Shown piece by piece: positions 1 through 8,833 of a stretch of 64,000 bases of DNA. The DNA comes from Marinifaba aquimaris (GTDB lineage Bacteria > Pseudomonadota > Gammaproteobacteria > Enterobacterales > Alteromonadaceae). The notes beneath the pieces were generated by a model. The model did not search any database. It was not told where the DNA came from and worked only from the letters and a program-made list of their open reading frames with translations. Location: positions 1 to 64,000 of the forward strand of contig NZ_JABULX010000001.1 in NCBI RefSeq assembly GCF_013328345.1, written 5' to 3'. A program made the translations under genes and the position numbers. Each line of letters opens with the position of its first letter. Positions within the stretch are counted from its first letter, which is position 1.

Positions 1-77
1 GGACGGACTTGAACCGTCACGCTGTTACCAGCGAGGGATTTTAAATCCCTTGTGTCTACCAATTCCACCACCCGGGC
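1..77 (-). tRNA. tRNA-Leu (UAA), partial at left edge
   Basis: The reverse complement starts with the acceptor strand GCCCGGG, followed by a D-arm with TGGTAGACA. The anticodon loop TTTAAAA, closed by AGGGA/TCCCT, gives anticodon UAA. A long variable arm (CGCTGGTAACAGCG) and a T-arm with GGTTCAAGTCC follow. The 3' acceptor strand and CCA lie beyond base 1, so the gene is truncated by the window. It is the last gene of a Gly-Cys-Leu tRNA run downstream of pgsA, the same order as glyW-cysT-leuZ in enterics. Confidence 0.95.
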
Positions 78-115
78 TTCGAGTGTGTCACACATGTAAC
101 AATGTGGATAATAAA

Positions 116-189
116 TGGAGGCGGAACCCGGAGTCGAACCGAGGTAGACGGATTTGCAATCCGCTGCATGGCCACTCTGCCATTCCGCC
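116..189 (-). tRNA. tRNA-Cys (GCA)
   Basis: The 74-nt cloverleaf reads GGCGGAA at the 5' end, the anticodon stem-loop CGGATTGCAAATCCG gives GCA, the T-arm holds GGTTCGACTCC, and the 3' end TTCCGCC-T-CCA encodes CCA. It is the middle gene of the Gly-Cys-Leu run and is probably cotranscribed with it. Confidence 0.97.
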
Positions 190-237
190 AATCACTTGCT
201 AGGCAAGTAAGTAATTAGATGAGCTAACTACTAAAAT

Positions 238-313
<76 letters not shown>

Positions 314-323
314 TTAATCTTTT

Positions 324-370
324 AGAGATATTGTCTTTAAACCGCTCAGTTGCCAAACTGAACTATCTCC
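324..370 (-). other. truncated tRNA-like hairpin in tRNA operon leader
   Basis: On the minus strand this 47-nt stretch starts GGAGATA and ends TATCTCT, which pair at 6 of 7 positions like an acceptor stem. They enclose a D-arm-like segment (GTTCAGTTTGGC...GAGC). No anticodon arm or T-arm is present. It lies between the operon promoter and tRNA-Gly. It could be a decayed tRNA gene or a processing structure; the sequence does not decide. Confidence 0.4.
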
Positions 371-386
371 TTGAGAACGAGGACGC

Positions 387-414
387 ATTCTACAAATATA
401 TTGGCTTGAGTCAA
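387..414 (-). promoter_or_regulatory. sigma70 promoter of the tRNA Gly-Cys-Leu operon
   Basis: On the minus strand TTGACT (409-414) and TAGAAT (387-392) are separated by 16 bp and followed by a GC-rich discriminator (GCGTCC), typical of stringently controlled stable-RNA promoters. It sits between pgsA and tRNA-Gly, so the tRNAs can be expressed independently of pgsA. Confidence 0.75.
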
Positions 415-473
415 CAAATTATTTCAATCTTTTTACTGTTCGCTCAAACAATGTGCAAATACGGCTTTTTTGC

Positions 474-1022
474 TTAATCTTTACTCATTAATTCTGGCCA
501 TGCGGCTTTGATATAAACGCACATAGACCAAAGTGTCAGGATCACAGCCACATATAATAAGAACAGGGCCATACCATATATCACACCTGGTTCACTCCAA
601 ATTAAACCAGTAAGTGCCATTAACTGTGCCATGGTTTTCCACTTGCCAACTTCACTCACCTTAACATGTGCTCTCTTACCTAACTCTGCCATCCACTCTC
701 TGAGTGCAGAAATGAGTATTTCTCTACCTACCATAACAATTGCAGCAACGGTAATCGCTGGCTCAGCATAATGCTCAGTAATTAAGGTTAATGCGCTAAC
801 AACCATGAGTTTATCAGCGACAGGGTCGAGAAAGGCGCCAAATTTGGTTTGTTGTTGCAACTTTCGAGCTAAATAGCCATCTAGCCAATCAGTAAACGCT
901 ACACCGGCAAAGATACAAGCACTAGCGAAGTGAGCCCACTCGTACGGTAAATAAAAACAAACGATAAAAACAGGGATAAAAACTATACGCATCGAGGTCA
1001 ATGCGTTTGGAATATTCAACAT
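474..1022 (-). CDS. pgsA: CDP-diacylglycerol--glycerol-3-phosphate 3-phosphatidyltransferase
   Basis: This integral inner-membrane enzyme makes phosphatidylglycerophosphate, the committed step to phosphatidylglycerol and cardiolipin. The 182-residue product carries the full CDP-alcohol phosphotransferase signature: DGYLAR near residue 47, then G-x3-D-x3-D within GAFLDPVADK. Several hydrophobic segments cover the rest. The length matches the E. coli enzyme. It lies between uvrC and the tRNA run, the conserved gammaproteobacterial order, with about 50 bp to uvrC upstream. Confidence 0.96.
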   Translation of the reverse strand: MLNIPNALTSMRIVFIPVFIVCFYLPYEWAHFASACIFAGVAFTDWLDGYLARKLQQQTKFGAFLDPVADKLMVVSALTLITEHYAEPAITVAAIVMVGREILISALREWMAELGKRAHVKVSEVGKWKTMAQLMALTGLIWSEPGVIYGMALFLLYVAVILTLWSMCVYIKAAWPELMSKD

Positions 1023-1075
1023 AAATTATTGCTACTAGGTCTGTGACCGTAAAAACTGCCTTATTTTTACATTAA

Positions 1076-2911
1076 TTAGTCGGCTTTGTCATGCAGGTGA
1101 TCAAAAACAATTTGTGCCACTTTATTACTAATACCAGGTATACGGGCTATTTCTTCAACACTTGCCTGTTTTAATCCTTGCAATCCGCCCATGTGTTTGA
1201 GTAATGCTTGTCGCCTTTTAGCACCCACGCCTGGAATATCTTCCAAACTAGATGTTGTTTTAACTTTATGGCGTCTAGCACGGTGTCCGGTGATGGCAAA
1301 TCGGTGGGACTCATCGCGGACGTGTTGAATTAAATGCAAAGCGGGTGAATTGGCATCCAATTCAATCGTTTCATGACTGCCAGGTAATATAAGTGTCTCT
1401 AATCCTGGCTTTCTGCTGGTACCTTTTGCAACACCGATTAAAAATGGCATTTTGTACTGCCAATCATTGAAAAACGCTTCTGCTTGCGACAACTGACCTT
1501 TACCACCATCAATTAAAAGTACATCCGGGATTTTTTCATCCTCTTTAGCATTTTTAAATCGCCTTTCGAGTGCTTGTGCCATCGCAGCATAGTCATCACC
1601 AGGTGTGATACCTTCAATATTGTACCGACGATAGTCCTGCTTATAAGGCCCTTCTCGATTAAAAACTACACACGATGCCGTTGTTTGCTGCCCCATAGTA
1701 TGACTAATATCAAAACACTCAATGCGTTGAATAGGTCGACCTAGTTCAATTACCTCATCAAGTAGCTCAAAGCGATTAGCCATAGATAAACTTTGGTTGA
1801 GCTTAGTTTCTACCGCCGTTTTGGCATTGGTATCAGCCAGAGCCTTATACCGTGCCTTTTCGCCTCGACTTGGCACTGATAGTTTGATTTTTCGATCATG
1901 GCTATCGGAAATGGCTTGTTCAAGACCTGCTTGCTCATCAATTGCTTCAGATAGGATAACTTCACTACCCGGCTGTCTTGCACTTGCTGTTGATATATAA
2001 AACTGAGCCACAAAAGAAGTCAAAACTTCCGTTCGATCGGCATTGGCAGGAATTTTTGGAAAATACGCTTTACTCCCCAACACCTTTCCATCACGAATAA
2101 ACAACGCAAAAACACAGGCAATACCATGCTGCATTGCGAACCCTAAAATATCGAGCTCTTGATGATCGCCACTGACCCACTGCTGTTCTTGTACTTTATT
2201 AAGTGCAGCAATTTGATCCCGATATTTAGCTGCACTTTCAAATTCAAGTGATTGGCTGGCTTGTTCCATTTTATTAACCAGCGTTTGATTAACCTGATTA
2301 TTTTTTCCCGATAAAAACAATTTAACCAAATCAACTTGTTGTGAGTATTCATCATCTGAAACAAGCCCTTCAATACATGGGGCTGAGCAACGTTTTAATT
2401 GGTACTGCAAACAAGGTCTAGAACGTGCTCGATAATAAGCATCTTCACATTGTCTAACCGGAAATAGCTTCTGCATCACTCTAAGACTTTCTCTGACAGC
2501 CCCTGCAGAAGGGTAAGGTCCGTAGTAATGCCCTTTTGCTTTTCGTGCACCTCGATGAATGGTTAACCTTGGGTGTTTATGGTCAGTTACCATGATATAC
2601 GGATAAGATTTATCATCTCTGAGCAGTACGTTGTATTTCGGCAACAGCGACTTGATCAAATTGTTTTCAAGAATGAGCGCTTCAGTTTCAGTATGGGTAA
2701 CAGTCACTTCTATTTTGAATATATTAGCCACTAAAGCGAGTGTTTTGGCATTAGTTACTGTATCTCTAAAATAAGAAGAAACGCGTTTTTTTAAATCTTT
2801 AGCTTTGCCGACGTAAATAACCTCAGATTGTTTATCAAACATTTGATAAACACCTGCTTGGTTAGTCAGCGTTTTAAGAAAGGACTTGTAGTCAAAAGAG
2901 GTATTGGGCAA
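1076..2911 (-). CDS. uvrC: excinuclease ABC subunit C
   Basis: UvrC makes the dual incisions of nucleotide excision repair after UvrAB has located damage. The 611-residue protein has an N-terminal GIY-YIG nuclease domain (GVYQMF at about 20, [13 protein letters not shown] at about 32), a cysteine-containing segment near 150-180, a UVR motif around 200-235, an RNase H-like endonuclease domain (IDGGKGQL near 475) and a C-terminal tandem helix-hairpin-helix ([18 protein letters not shown]). The length is normal. It lies directly downstream of the disrupted uvrY. Confidence 0.97.
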   Translation of the reverse strand: MPNTSFDYKSFLKTLTNQAGVYQMFDKQSEVIYVGKAKDLKKRVSSYFRDTVTNAKTLALVANIFKIEVTVTHTETEALILENNLIKSLLPKYNVLLRDDKSYPYIMVTDHKHPRLTIHRGARKAKGHYYGPYPSAGAVRESLRVMQKLFPVRQCEDAYYRARSRPCLQYQLKRCSAPCIEGLVSDDEYSQQVDLVKLFLSGKNNQVNQTLVNKMEQASQSLEFESAAKYRDQIAALNKVQEQQWVSGDHQELDILGFAMQHGIACVFALFIRDGKVLGSKAYFPKIPANADRTEVLTSFVAQFYISTASARQPGSEVILSEAIDEQAGLEQAISDSHDRKIKLSVPSRGEKARYKALADTNAKTAVETKLNQSLSMANRFELLDEVIELGRPIQRIECFDISHTMGQQTTASCVVFNREGPYKQDYRRYNIEGITPGDDYAAMAQALERRFKNAKEDEKIPDVLLIDGGKGQLSQAEAFFNDWQYKMPFLIGVAKGTSRKPGLETLILPGSHETIELDANSPALHLIQHVRDESHRFAITGHRARRHKVKTTSSLEDIPGVGAKRRQALLKHMGGLQGLKQASVEEIARIPGISNKVAQIVFDHLHDKAD

Positions 2912-2942
2912 GGTCTAGCCTCTACTGGTAAAGCGAGTAGTG

Positions 2943-3597
2943 TTATAGTTTACTCGCATCCAGCATGCCATGTCGAATCGCTAAGTGTGTTAATTCTACA
3001 TCGCCGTTAATATTTAACTTCTCAAACATGCGGTAACGATAACTGTTCACCGTTTTTGAGCTTAGGTTAAGTTGGTTAGAAATATCTTGTACCTTTTCCC
3101 CTTTCGTAATCATCAACATTATCTGCAGCTCTCGCTCTGACAGACTATCAAAAGGATTGTCATCATTACCATTTAACTGACCTAGAGCCATTTGTTGGGC
3201 AATTTCAGGCGCAAGGTAACGCTGCCCGGTATGAACTTGACGAATAGCCTTGATCATTTCTTCTGAACCCGCATCTTTGGTCAGGTAGCCGGCAGCACCG
3301 ATTTGCATCACTTTTGCTGGGAATGGATTTTCAGTTTGAACGGTTAAGAAAATAACTTTGGTATCAGGGCAAAAGCGCAAGATTTTCTTAGTAGCTTCCA
3401 ATCCACCTATGCCAGGCATATTCATGTCCATAAGTACAACATGAGGATTGTTTTTACGGCAAAACGAAACGGCTTCTTCACCTGTTTTCGCATCCCCTAC
3501 TACCTTGATCCCCCGAACATCTTCGAACATCTTCCAAGATACGGCTAATTCCCGTACGAACAAGTTCGTGATCATCGACCAGTAGAATATTAATCAA
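2943..3597 (-). pseudogene. uvrY: GacA/UvrY-family response regulator, frameshifted by a 10-bp duplication
   Basis: UvrY is the response regulator of BarA and activates the small RNAs that titrate CsrA. The natural start is the TTG at 3597, giving MINILLVDDHELVRTGI, the normal family N-terminus with its acidic pair. After about 25 codons a 10-bp tandem duplication (3515-3534) shifts the frame, and this reading stops at 3478-3480 after 39 residues. The rest of the receiver (VVLMDMNMPG with the phospho-acceptor Asp, YLTKDAG) and the LuxR-type helix-turn-helix (LSERELQIM, SSKTVNSYRYR) continue in the next frame. An open frame from 3575 encodes a garbled N-terminus lacking the acidic pair. Removing one repeat copy restores a full-length protein, so the lesion looks recent. 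A sequencing error is possible. Confidence 0.88.
3515..3534. repeat. 10-bp direct tandem duplication inside uvrY
   Basis: The plus strand reads GAACATCTTC twice in immediate succession. The sequence with one copy encodes the expected LEDVRGIKVVG stretch of the receiver; with two copies the frame shifts by +1. Adjacent direct repeats of this kind can be lost or gained by replication slippage. Confidence 0.95.
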
Positions 3598-3840
3598 AAT
3601 CGCTAACCCTTAAACGCAATTAATTAAAGAGAGTAAATAGATAGATGTATATCCAACAAGACATTATCAAAATCTAACAAGATGTAAAGTTTTATCTACC
3701 TATATAAGGGATTTGATAATTTGCGTATCTAAAATGTAATTTTATGTTGGCAAGGTCAAAAGTAGCTAAATCGATATTTATTAGGATGAGTAATTGTTTT
3801 GGTTTTGTTACTGAATTAAGCAGAGCGCTTATAAAGGAAG

Positions 3841-3931
3841 TGGCGGTGAGATAGGGATTTGAACCCTAGATACGCTATTAACGTATGCCGGTTTTCAAGA
3901 CCGGTGCTTTCAACCACTCAGCCATCTCACC
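3841..3931 (-). tRNA. tRNA-Ser (UGA), copy 4 in transcription order
   Basis: The 91-nt gene starts GGTGAGATGGCTGAG, has the anticodon stem-loop CCGGTCTTGAAAACCGG (anticodon UGA), a long class II variable arm (CATACGTTAATAGCGTATC), a T-arm with GGTTCAAATCC, and ends TCTCACC-G-CCA. It is identical to the next three copies, which follow at 120-bp spacing. Confidence 0.97.
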
Positions 3932-3960
3932 GCATTCTAAAATGCATACAATTTGAAAAG

Positions 3961-4051
3961 TGGCGGTGAGATAGGGATTTGAACCCTAGATACGCTATTA
4001 ACGTATGCCGGTTTTCAAGACCGGTGCTTTCAACCACTCAGCCATCTCACC
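3961..4051 (-). tRNA. tRNA-Ser (UGA), copy 3
   Basis: Identical in every base to the copy at 3841-3931 and separated from it by a 29-bp spacer (GCATTCTAAAATGC plus flank). Same UGA anticodon and encoded CCA. Confidence 0.97.
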
Positions 4052-4080
4052 GCATTCTAAAATGCATACAATTTGAAAAG

Positions 4081-4171
4081 TGGCGGTGAGATAGGGATTT
4101 GAACCCTAGATACGCTATTAACGTATGCCGGTTTTCAAGACCGGTGCTTTCAACCACTCAGCCATCTCACC
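4081..4171 (-). tRNA. tRNA-Ser (UGA), copy 2
   Basis: Identical tRNA-Ser(UGA) copy in the 120-bp tandem array, with the same 29-bp spacer on both sides. Confidence 0.97.
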
Positions 4172-4200
4172 GCATTCTAAAATGCATACAATTTGAAAAG

Positions 4201-4291
4201 TGGCGGTGAGATAGGGATTTGAACCCTAGATACGCTATTAACGTATGCCGGTTTTCAAGACCGGTGCTTTCAACCACTCAGCCATCTCACC
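4201..4291 (-). tRNA. tRNA-Ser (UGA), copy 1, promoter-proximal
   Basis: Identical tRNA-Ser(UGA). The flank diverges after 4294 and leads into the promoter, so this is the first transcribed copy of the four. Confidence 0.97.
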
Positions 4292-4343
4292 GCAATCAAA
4301 TTGCAAAGCCTTTTGTGAGGTGCCTCACTCAAGGACGGCGCGA

Positions 4344-4372
4344 ATATTAAGACCTTAATTTGATCTTGTAAA
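4344..4372 (-). promoter_or_regulatory. sigma70 promoter of the tRNA-Ser array
   Basis: On the minus strand TTTACA (4367-4372) and TAATAT (4344-4349) are spaced by exactly 17 bp, followed by a GC-rich discriminator (TCGCGCCG) typical of stringently controlled stable-RNA genes. It lies about 50 bp upstream of the first tRNA. Confidence 0.75.
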
Positions 4373-4514
4373 GGGAAAAATTCGTAAAAATGAAATAAAT
4401 TGTTCGTTCGGCTATTTATTAGTCATTCAGGCACATTATTTCGCCATAAAGCTAGCAGAGTGAACTTTTTATCGTCATAATATGTCAAAATAACAGATTC
4501 AGGTGGAAGTAGCC

Positions 4515-4543
4515 TTGAATCTCATAACTTAAGACCTTATAAA
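4515..4543 (+). promoter_or_regulatory. putative sigma70 promoter of yccA
   Basis: TTGAAT (4515-4520) and TATAAA (4538-4543) are 17 bp apart, about 118 bp upstream of the yccA start. The remainder of the 4292-4660 gap holds the tRNA-Ser promoter on the other strand and AT-rich sequence with no further recognisable element. Confidence 0.55.
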
Positions 4544-4660
4544 GGGTACTAAAGTTATGTAATTCATGTGCATGGTTTAATTTAATATTCATATTAAAGA
4601 AACACCTTCACAACTAAACTGATTCTAAATCAATAAAAACACTCAAGAGGTTTTATTATC

Positions 4661-5326
4661 ATGGAAAATCGTACTGCATATGCTCAGCAATCCGCGGCAT
4701 CGGTATTAGAAACTAACAAGGTATTACGCAATACCTACAGTTTATTAGCAATGACGCTTGCATTTAGTGCTTTTACAGCATTTTTAAGCGGCTCATTAGG
4801 TTTACCTCATCCAGGTATGATTATTACTTTAGTAGGTTTTTATGGTTTACTTTTCTTAGTACATAAAACAGCTAACTCTTCAGCAGGTATCTTTTCTGTA
4901 TTTGCACTAACGGGTTTCATGGGTTACACATTAGGCCCGTTACTTTCTATGTTAGTAGGTGCAGGAGCAGCTGATATCGTCGTTACGGCGTTGGGTGGTA
5001 CTGCTTTAACTTTCTTTGGTCTAAGTGCATACATCTTAACGACTAAAAAAGACATGTCTTTCTTAGGCGGTATGATGACAGCTGGTTTCTTTGTATTAAT
5101 CGTTGCCGTTATTGCTAACTTATTCTTGCAAATTCCAGCATTGGGCTTAGCAATTAGCGCAATGTTCATCTTATTCTCATCAGGTGCAATTTTGATGCAA
5201 ACAAGTTCTATTGTGAACGGCGGTGAGCGTAACTACATCTTAGCAACAGTGACATTATACGTTTCTATCTATAATATCTTTGTTAGCTTATTAAGTATCT
5301 TAATGTCTTTCTCTAACGACGATTAA
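4661..5326 (+). CDS. yccA: Bax inhibitor-1/YccA family inner membrane protein
   Basis: This 221-residue protein is hydrophobic over most of its length with about seven membrane segments, as in the BI-1/YccA family. In E. coli YccA is a substrate and modulator of the FtsH protease and protects the SecY translocator. The N-terminus (about 22 residues, MENRTAYAQQSAASVLETNK) is soluble and resembles the N-terminal tail of YccA. The start follows an AAGAGG Shine-Dalgarno 9 bp upstream. It is monocistronic, with its own promoter and a strong terminator. Confidence 0.9.
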   Translation: MENRTAYAQQSAASVLETNKVLRNTYSLLAMTLAFSAFTAFLSGSLGLPHPGMIITLVGFYGLLFLVHKTANSSAGIFSVFALTGFMGYTLGPLLSMLVGAGAADIVVTALGGTALTFFGLSAYILTTKKDMSFLGGMMTAGFFVLIVAVIANLFLQIPALGLAISAMFILFSSGAILMQTSSIVNGGERNYILATVTLYVSIYNIFVSLLSILMSFSNDD

Positions 5327-5346
5327 TTAAGATACCCGTTTTTAAT

Positions 5347-5372
5347 AAGCCCCGCTCAGTCGGGGCTTTTTT
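5347..5372 (+). terminator. rho-independent terminator of yccA
   Basis: AAGCCCCG and CGGGGCTT form an 8-bp GC-rich stem with a CTCAGT loop, followed by a run of six T. Confidence 0.9.
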
Positions 5373-5389
5373 ATTTCTACAAAAAAGTA

Positions 5390-5770
5390 ATGGCAAAAAT
5401 ACTTATAATCGTAACCTCTGCTAGCGATCATCAAGCTAGTATAAGTGCAGTAAAGTATGCTCAAGCAGTACTCGACTCCACTCACGAGCTGCTTGGCGTT
5501 TTTTTTTATAATCAAGCGATCGATGCTGCAAATGCTTTGCGCTCTTCACCAAGTGATGAATTCGATATAACAAATTCATGGGTGGCTATTGGGGAACAAA
5601 CACGCCTGATTGCTTGTTCTGCAGCAGCCCAACGAAGAGGCGTGCTTAATAAAGAAGAAGCCGATTACCATGGTCATCAACAATTCAACATTGCCAAAGG
5701 CTTTGAAATTTTGGGTCTAGGTGAGTTTGTTCAGCTTCAGCAATCTGCAGATAAGGTTATTCAATTTTGA
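5390..5770 (+). CDS. tusD: sulfurtransferase TusD (DsrE-like)
   Basis: TusD is part of the TusBCD heterohexamer that relays persulfide sulfur from TusA to TusE for the 2-thiouridine of tRNA wobble bases. The 126-residue product has the DsrE fold. The sulfur-accepting cysteine lies in IACSAAAQRRG near residue 78, as in E. coli TusD. It is the first gene of tusDCB-tusE; its stop overlaps the tusC start by a few bases. Confidence 0.95.
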   Translation: MAKILIIVTSASDHQASISAVKYAQAVLDSTHELLGVFFYNQAIDAANALRSSPSDEFDITNSWVAIGEQTRLIACSAAAQRRGVLNKEEADYHGHQQFNIAKGFEILGLGEFVQLQQSADKVIQF

Positions 5771-6120
5771 TTACAGCAATTATTAACCAAAGTTCTCCCT
5801 ACCAGACTCAACTGGGCAGAGAAGCACTTGATTTAGCGCTGGTTTTAGGCACATACGAACAAGACGTTCGGTTATTTTTCAAAGATGCCGGTGTCTTGCA
5901 ATTAATGAAAGAACAAAACGGTGAAGCAATAGGCAGTAAAGACTTTACCTCAACATTCAAGGCTCTCGATTTATATGAGATAGAACAAGTCTACGTGCTG
6001 GATCAGTCTCTCAATGATTATGGTCTCACGGCGAATGATTTAACCATAGATACAGTAATTGTTGATGCACCAGAGTTTTATGCTCAATTAAGACAGTGCC
6101 AATGTCAGATGAGGTTTTGA
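5767..6120 (+). CDS. tusC: sulfurtransferase complex subunit TusC
   Basis: TusC is the second DsrE-like subunit of the TusBCD sulfur-relay complex. The TTG start overlaps the tusD stop (TTGA), which indicates translational coupling. The 117-residue length matches the family, and the region FFKDAGVLQL with the following segment resembles the TusC core. Position between tusD and tusB supports the call. Confidence 0.92.
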   Translation: MITAIINQSSPYQTQLGREALDLALVLGTYEQDVRLFFKDAGVLQLMKEQNGEAIGSKDFTSTFKALDLYEIEQVYVLDQSLNDYGLTANDLTIDTVIVDAPEFYAQLRQCQCQMRF

Positions 6121-6122
6121 AC

Positions 6123-6392
6123 ATGAAGCAACTTTTCCATATCACACGTGTACTTAGTGATTCAGAATTAACAGAGCTCAACCGAATACTCTTAGACAAT
6201 GATGCCATTTTATTAGCACAAGATGGCGTTTATCAGCTTATCAAAGGCTTACCTAATTGCGAAAGTATCTACCTACTGGCGGAAGATGCTGATGCAAGAG
6301 GTTTATCAGTTGATGAAATTGAAGTAATCAGAATAGATTACCCTAAGATGGTAGAATTAACGGTAGAGCACGACGCGATTTTAAATTGGTAA
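6123..6392 (+). CDS. tusB: sulfurtransferase complex subunit TusB
   Basis: The start is taken as the ATG at 6123, just after the tusC stop, giving [13 protein letters not shown] and 89 residues, close to the family length. An in-frame ATG at 6096 would overlap tusC. TusB is the smallest DsrE-like subunit of the sulfur relay. It is the most divergent of the three here, so the name depends partly on its place between tusC and tusE. Confidence 0.88.
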   Translation: MKQLFHITRVLSDSELTELNRILLDNDAILLAQDGVYQLIKGLPNCESIYLLAEDADARGLSVDEIEVIRIDYPKMVELTVEHDAILNW

Positions 6393-6396
6393 ATCT

Positions 6397-6741
6397 ATGA
6401 CAGCGGAAAACACACTTAACTTTGAAGGTAAAACAGTTCCTCTCGATAAACATGGCTATCTGACCAATTATATGGACTGGCAGCCTGATATGGCGCCCTT
6501 ATTAGCAGAATCAGAAAATATCGTGCTCAGTGAAGCACATTGGGAAGTCATCAATTTTGTCAGAAATTTTTATTTGGAGTTTAAAACAAGCCCAGCAATA
6601 AGAGTGCTCGTTAAAGCTATTGCCAAGCAACTTGGCGAAGATAAAGGAAACAGCCCTTATTTATATAAACTGTTTCCAAAAGGGCCGGCTAAGCAAGCAA
6701 CAAAAATTGCTGGTTTACCAAAACCTGCCAAGTGTATTTAG
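6397..6741 (+). CDS. tusE: TusE/DsrC family sulfur relay protein
   Basis: This 114-residue protein has the DsrC fold. The invariant penultimate cysteine sits in the flexible C-terminal arm (GLPKPAKCI). TusE accepts persulfide from TusBCD and passes it to MnmA, which thiolates U34 of Lys, Glu and Gln tRNAs. In E. coli tusE is unlinked from tusBCD; here it follows tusB by 4 bp, forming one operon. Confidence 0.94.
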   Translation: MTAENTLNFEGKTVPLDKHGYLTNYMDWQPDMAPLLAESENIVLSEAHWEVINFVRNFYLEFKTSPAIRVLVKAIAKQLGEDKGNSPYLYKLFPKGPAKQATKIAGLPKPAKCI

Positions 6742-6742
6742 C

Positions 6743-6874
6743 TTAGTTTCCAGATACTCGGTAAGTCTCATAAGCCTCAAAGCCTAAGAAGAATACGGCT
6801 AAAAACACTCCCAAAATAAGTGTCCAATAAACAGTTTTTAAAAACATTTTGGCGTAATTGGGTTTCTTTGACAT
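6743..6874 (-). CDS. small single-pass membrane protein (43 aa), unknown
   Basis: An ATG at 6874 opens a 43-codon frame: MSKKPNYAKMFLKTV, then a hydrophobic stretch of about 17 residues (WTLILGVFLAVFFLGF) and a short acidic tail (EAYETYRVSGN). The basic head and single membrane helix are typical of real small inner-membrane proteins. It occupies almost the whole gap between tusE and the serS terminator. The Shine-Dalgarno is weak (GGAT). I do not recognise a family. Confidence 0.55.
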   Translation of the reverse strand: MSKKPNYAKMFLKTVYWTLILGVFLAVFFLGFEAYETYRVSGN

Positions 6875-6922
6875 TTATTACAATCCAACAATAAGTTAAA
6901 GGCGAAAGCTCAGTGTAGAATC

Positions 6923-6952
6923 AAAAAAGCTCAGTAAAAACTGAGCTTTTTT
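6923..6952. terminator. bidirectional rho-independent terminator after serS
   Basis: AAAAAAGCTCAG and CTGAGCTTTTTT are perfect inverted repeats around TAAAAA. T-runs on both strands allow termination of serS on the minus strand. Confidence 0.85.
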
Positions 6953-6976
6953 ATTAACTTAGAGTCAATAATAGTA

Positions 6977-8290
<1,314 letters not shown>

Positions 8291-8293
8291 CTA

Positions 8294-8680
8294 TTATTTA
8301 ATCGTTAACGCTAACTTGCTTCCCAGCCAAACAGCCAACAAACAAATCAACACATTTAAAAGTATATTTAGCGCGGCTTTGAACCAAGCGCCTTGCTGCA
8401 TTAACAGATACGAATCATAAGAAAATGTCGAAAACGTTGTTAACGCACCTAAAAAGCCAATCCCAACGGCGGTTTTCATCGGAGCACTGACAAATTGTCC
8501 TTGTTCGGCTAAACCATATAGTAAGCCGAGTAAACAAGAGCCCAGTACATTGACAAGTAAGGTGCCGTAAGGAAAGCCTTTACCCAACAAAATAAGCGCT
8601 TGTTGACTTAAAAAGTAACGAAGACATGCACCTAATGCACCGCCAATCGCAATATAAAAGTAAACAAAGGATGCGCTCAA
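8294..8680 (-). CDS. crcB: fluoride ion channel CrcB/Fluc
   Basis: Fluc channels expel fluoride through a dual-topology dimer. The 128-residue protein has four membrane segments and the family hallmarks GGALGACLRY near residue 14, GTLLVNVLGS near 40 with the conserved Asn, and GFLGALTTFSTFS near 75 with the TTFSTFS phenylalanine box. No fluoride riboswitch consensus is visible in the 150 bp upstream. It lies 24 bp before serS and is probably cotranscribed with it. Confidence 0.93.
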   Translation of the reverse strand: MSASFVYFYIAIGGALGACLRYFLSQQALILLGKGFPYGTLLVNVLGSCLLGLLYGLAEQGQFVSAPMKTAVGIGFLGALTTFSTFSYDSYLLMQQGAWFKAALNILLNVLICLLAVWLGSKLALTIK

Positions 8681-8833
8681 AATAATGTTCGGTTGTATAA
8701 TTTGCGAGTATTCTAACAGTTGATAAAAAAAGCCGCTAGCTCCTTTAGGGCAAGAAAGATGCGCTTACTCAAGTTTTCAGCTACCAACAACTAAAAAACA
8801 CCTTACCCCAAGGTTAAGCACATGTTATCCACA

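Larger units (their letters stand above)
3841..4294 (-). repeat. perfect 120-bp tandem array carrying four tRNA-Ser
   Basis: Three complete 120-bp units and one partial unit repeat without a mismatch, each holding one tRNA and a 29-bp spacer. Identity of the spacers as well as the genes points to recent amplification or gene conversion rather than old duplications. Confidence 0.95.

Noticed and set aside
2943-3575. Intact 210-residue UvrY starting at the ATG at 3575
   Set aside because: Its first 20 residues do not match a receiver and lack the acidic pair; the correct N-terminus lies in another frame before the duplication.
3841-4294. 120-bp periodic repeats as a possible CRISPR or mobile repeat
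   Set aside because: Each unit contains a complete tRNA-Ser; the period is explained by gene plus spacer.
8681-8833. Possible fluoride riboswitch upstream of crcB
   Set aside because: No fluoride-riboswitch consensus core was found on reading this gap.
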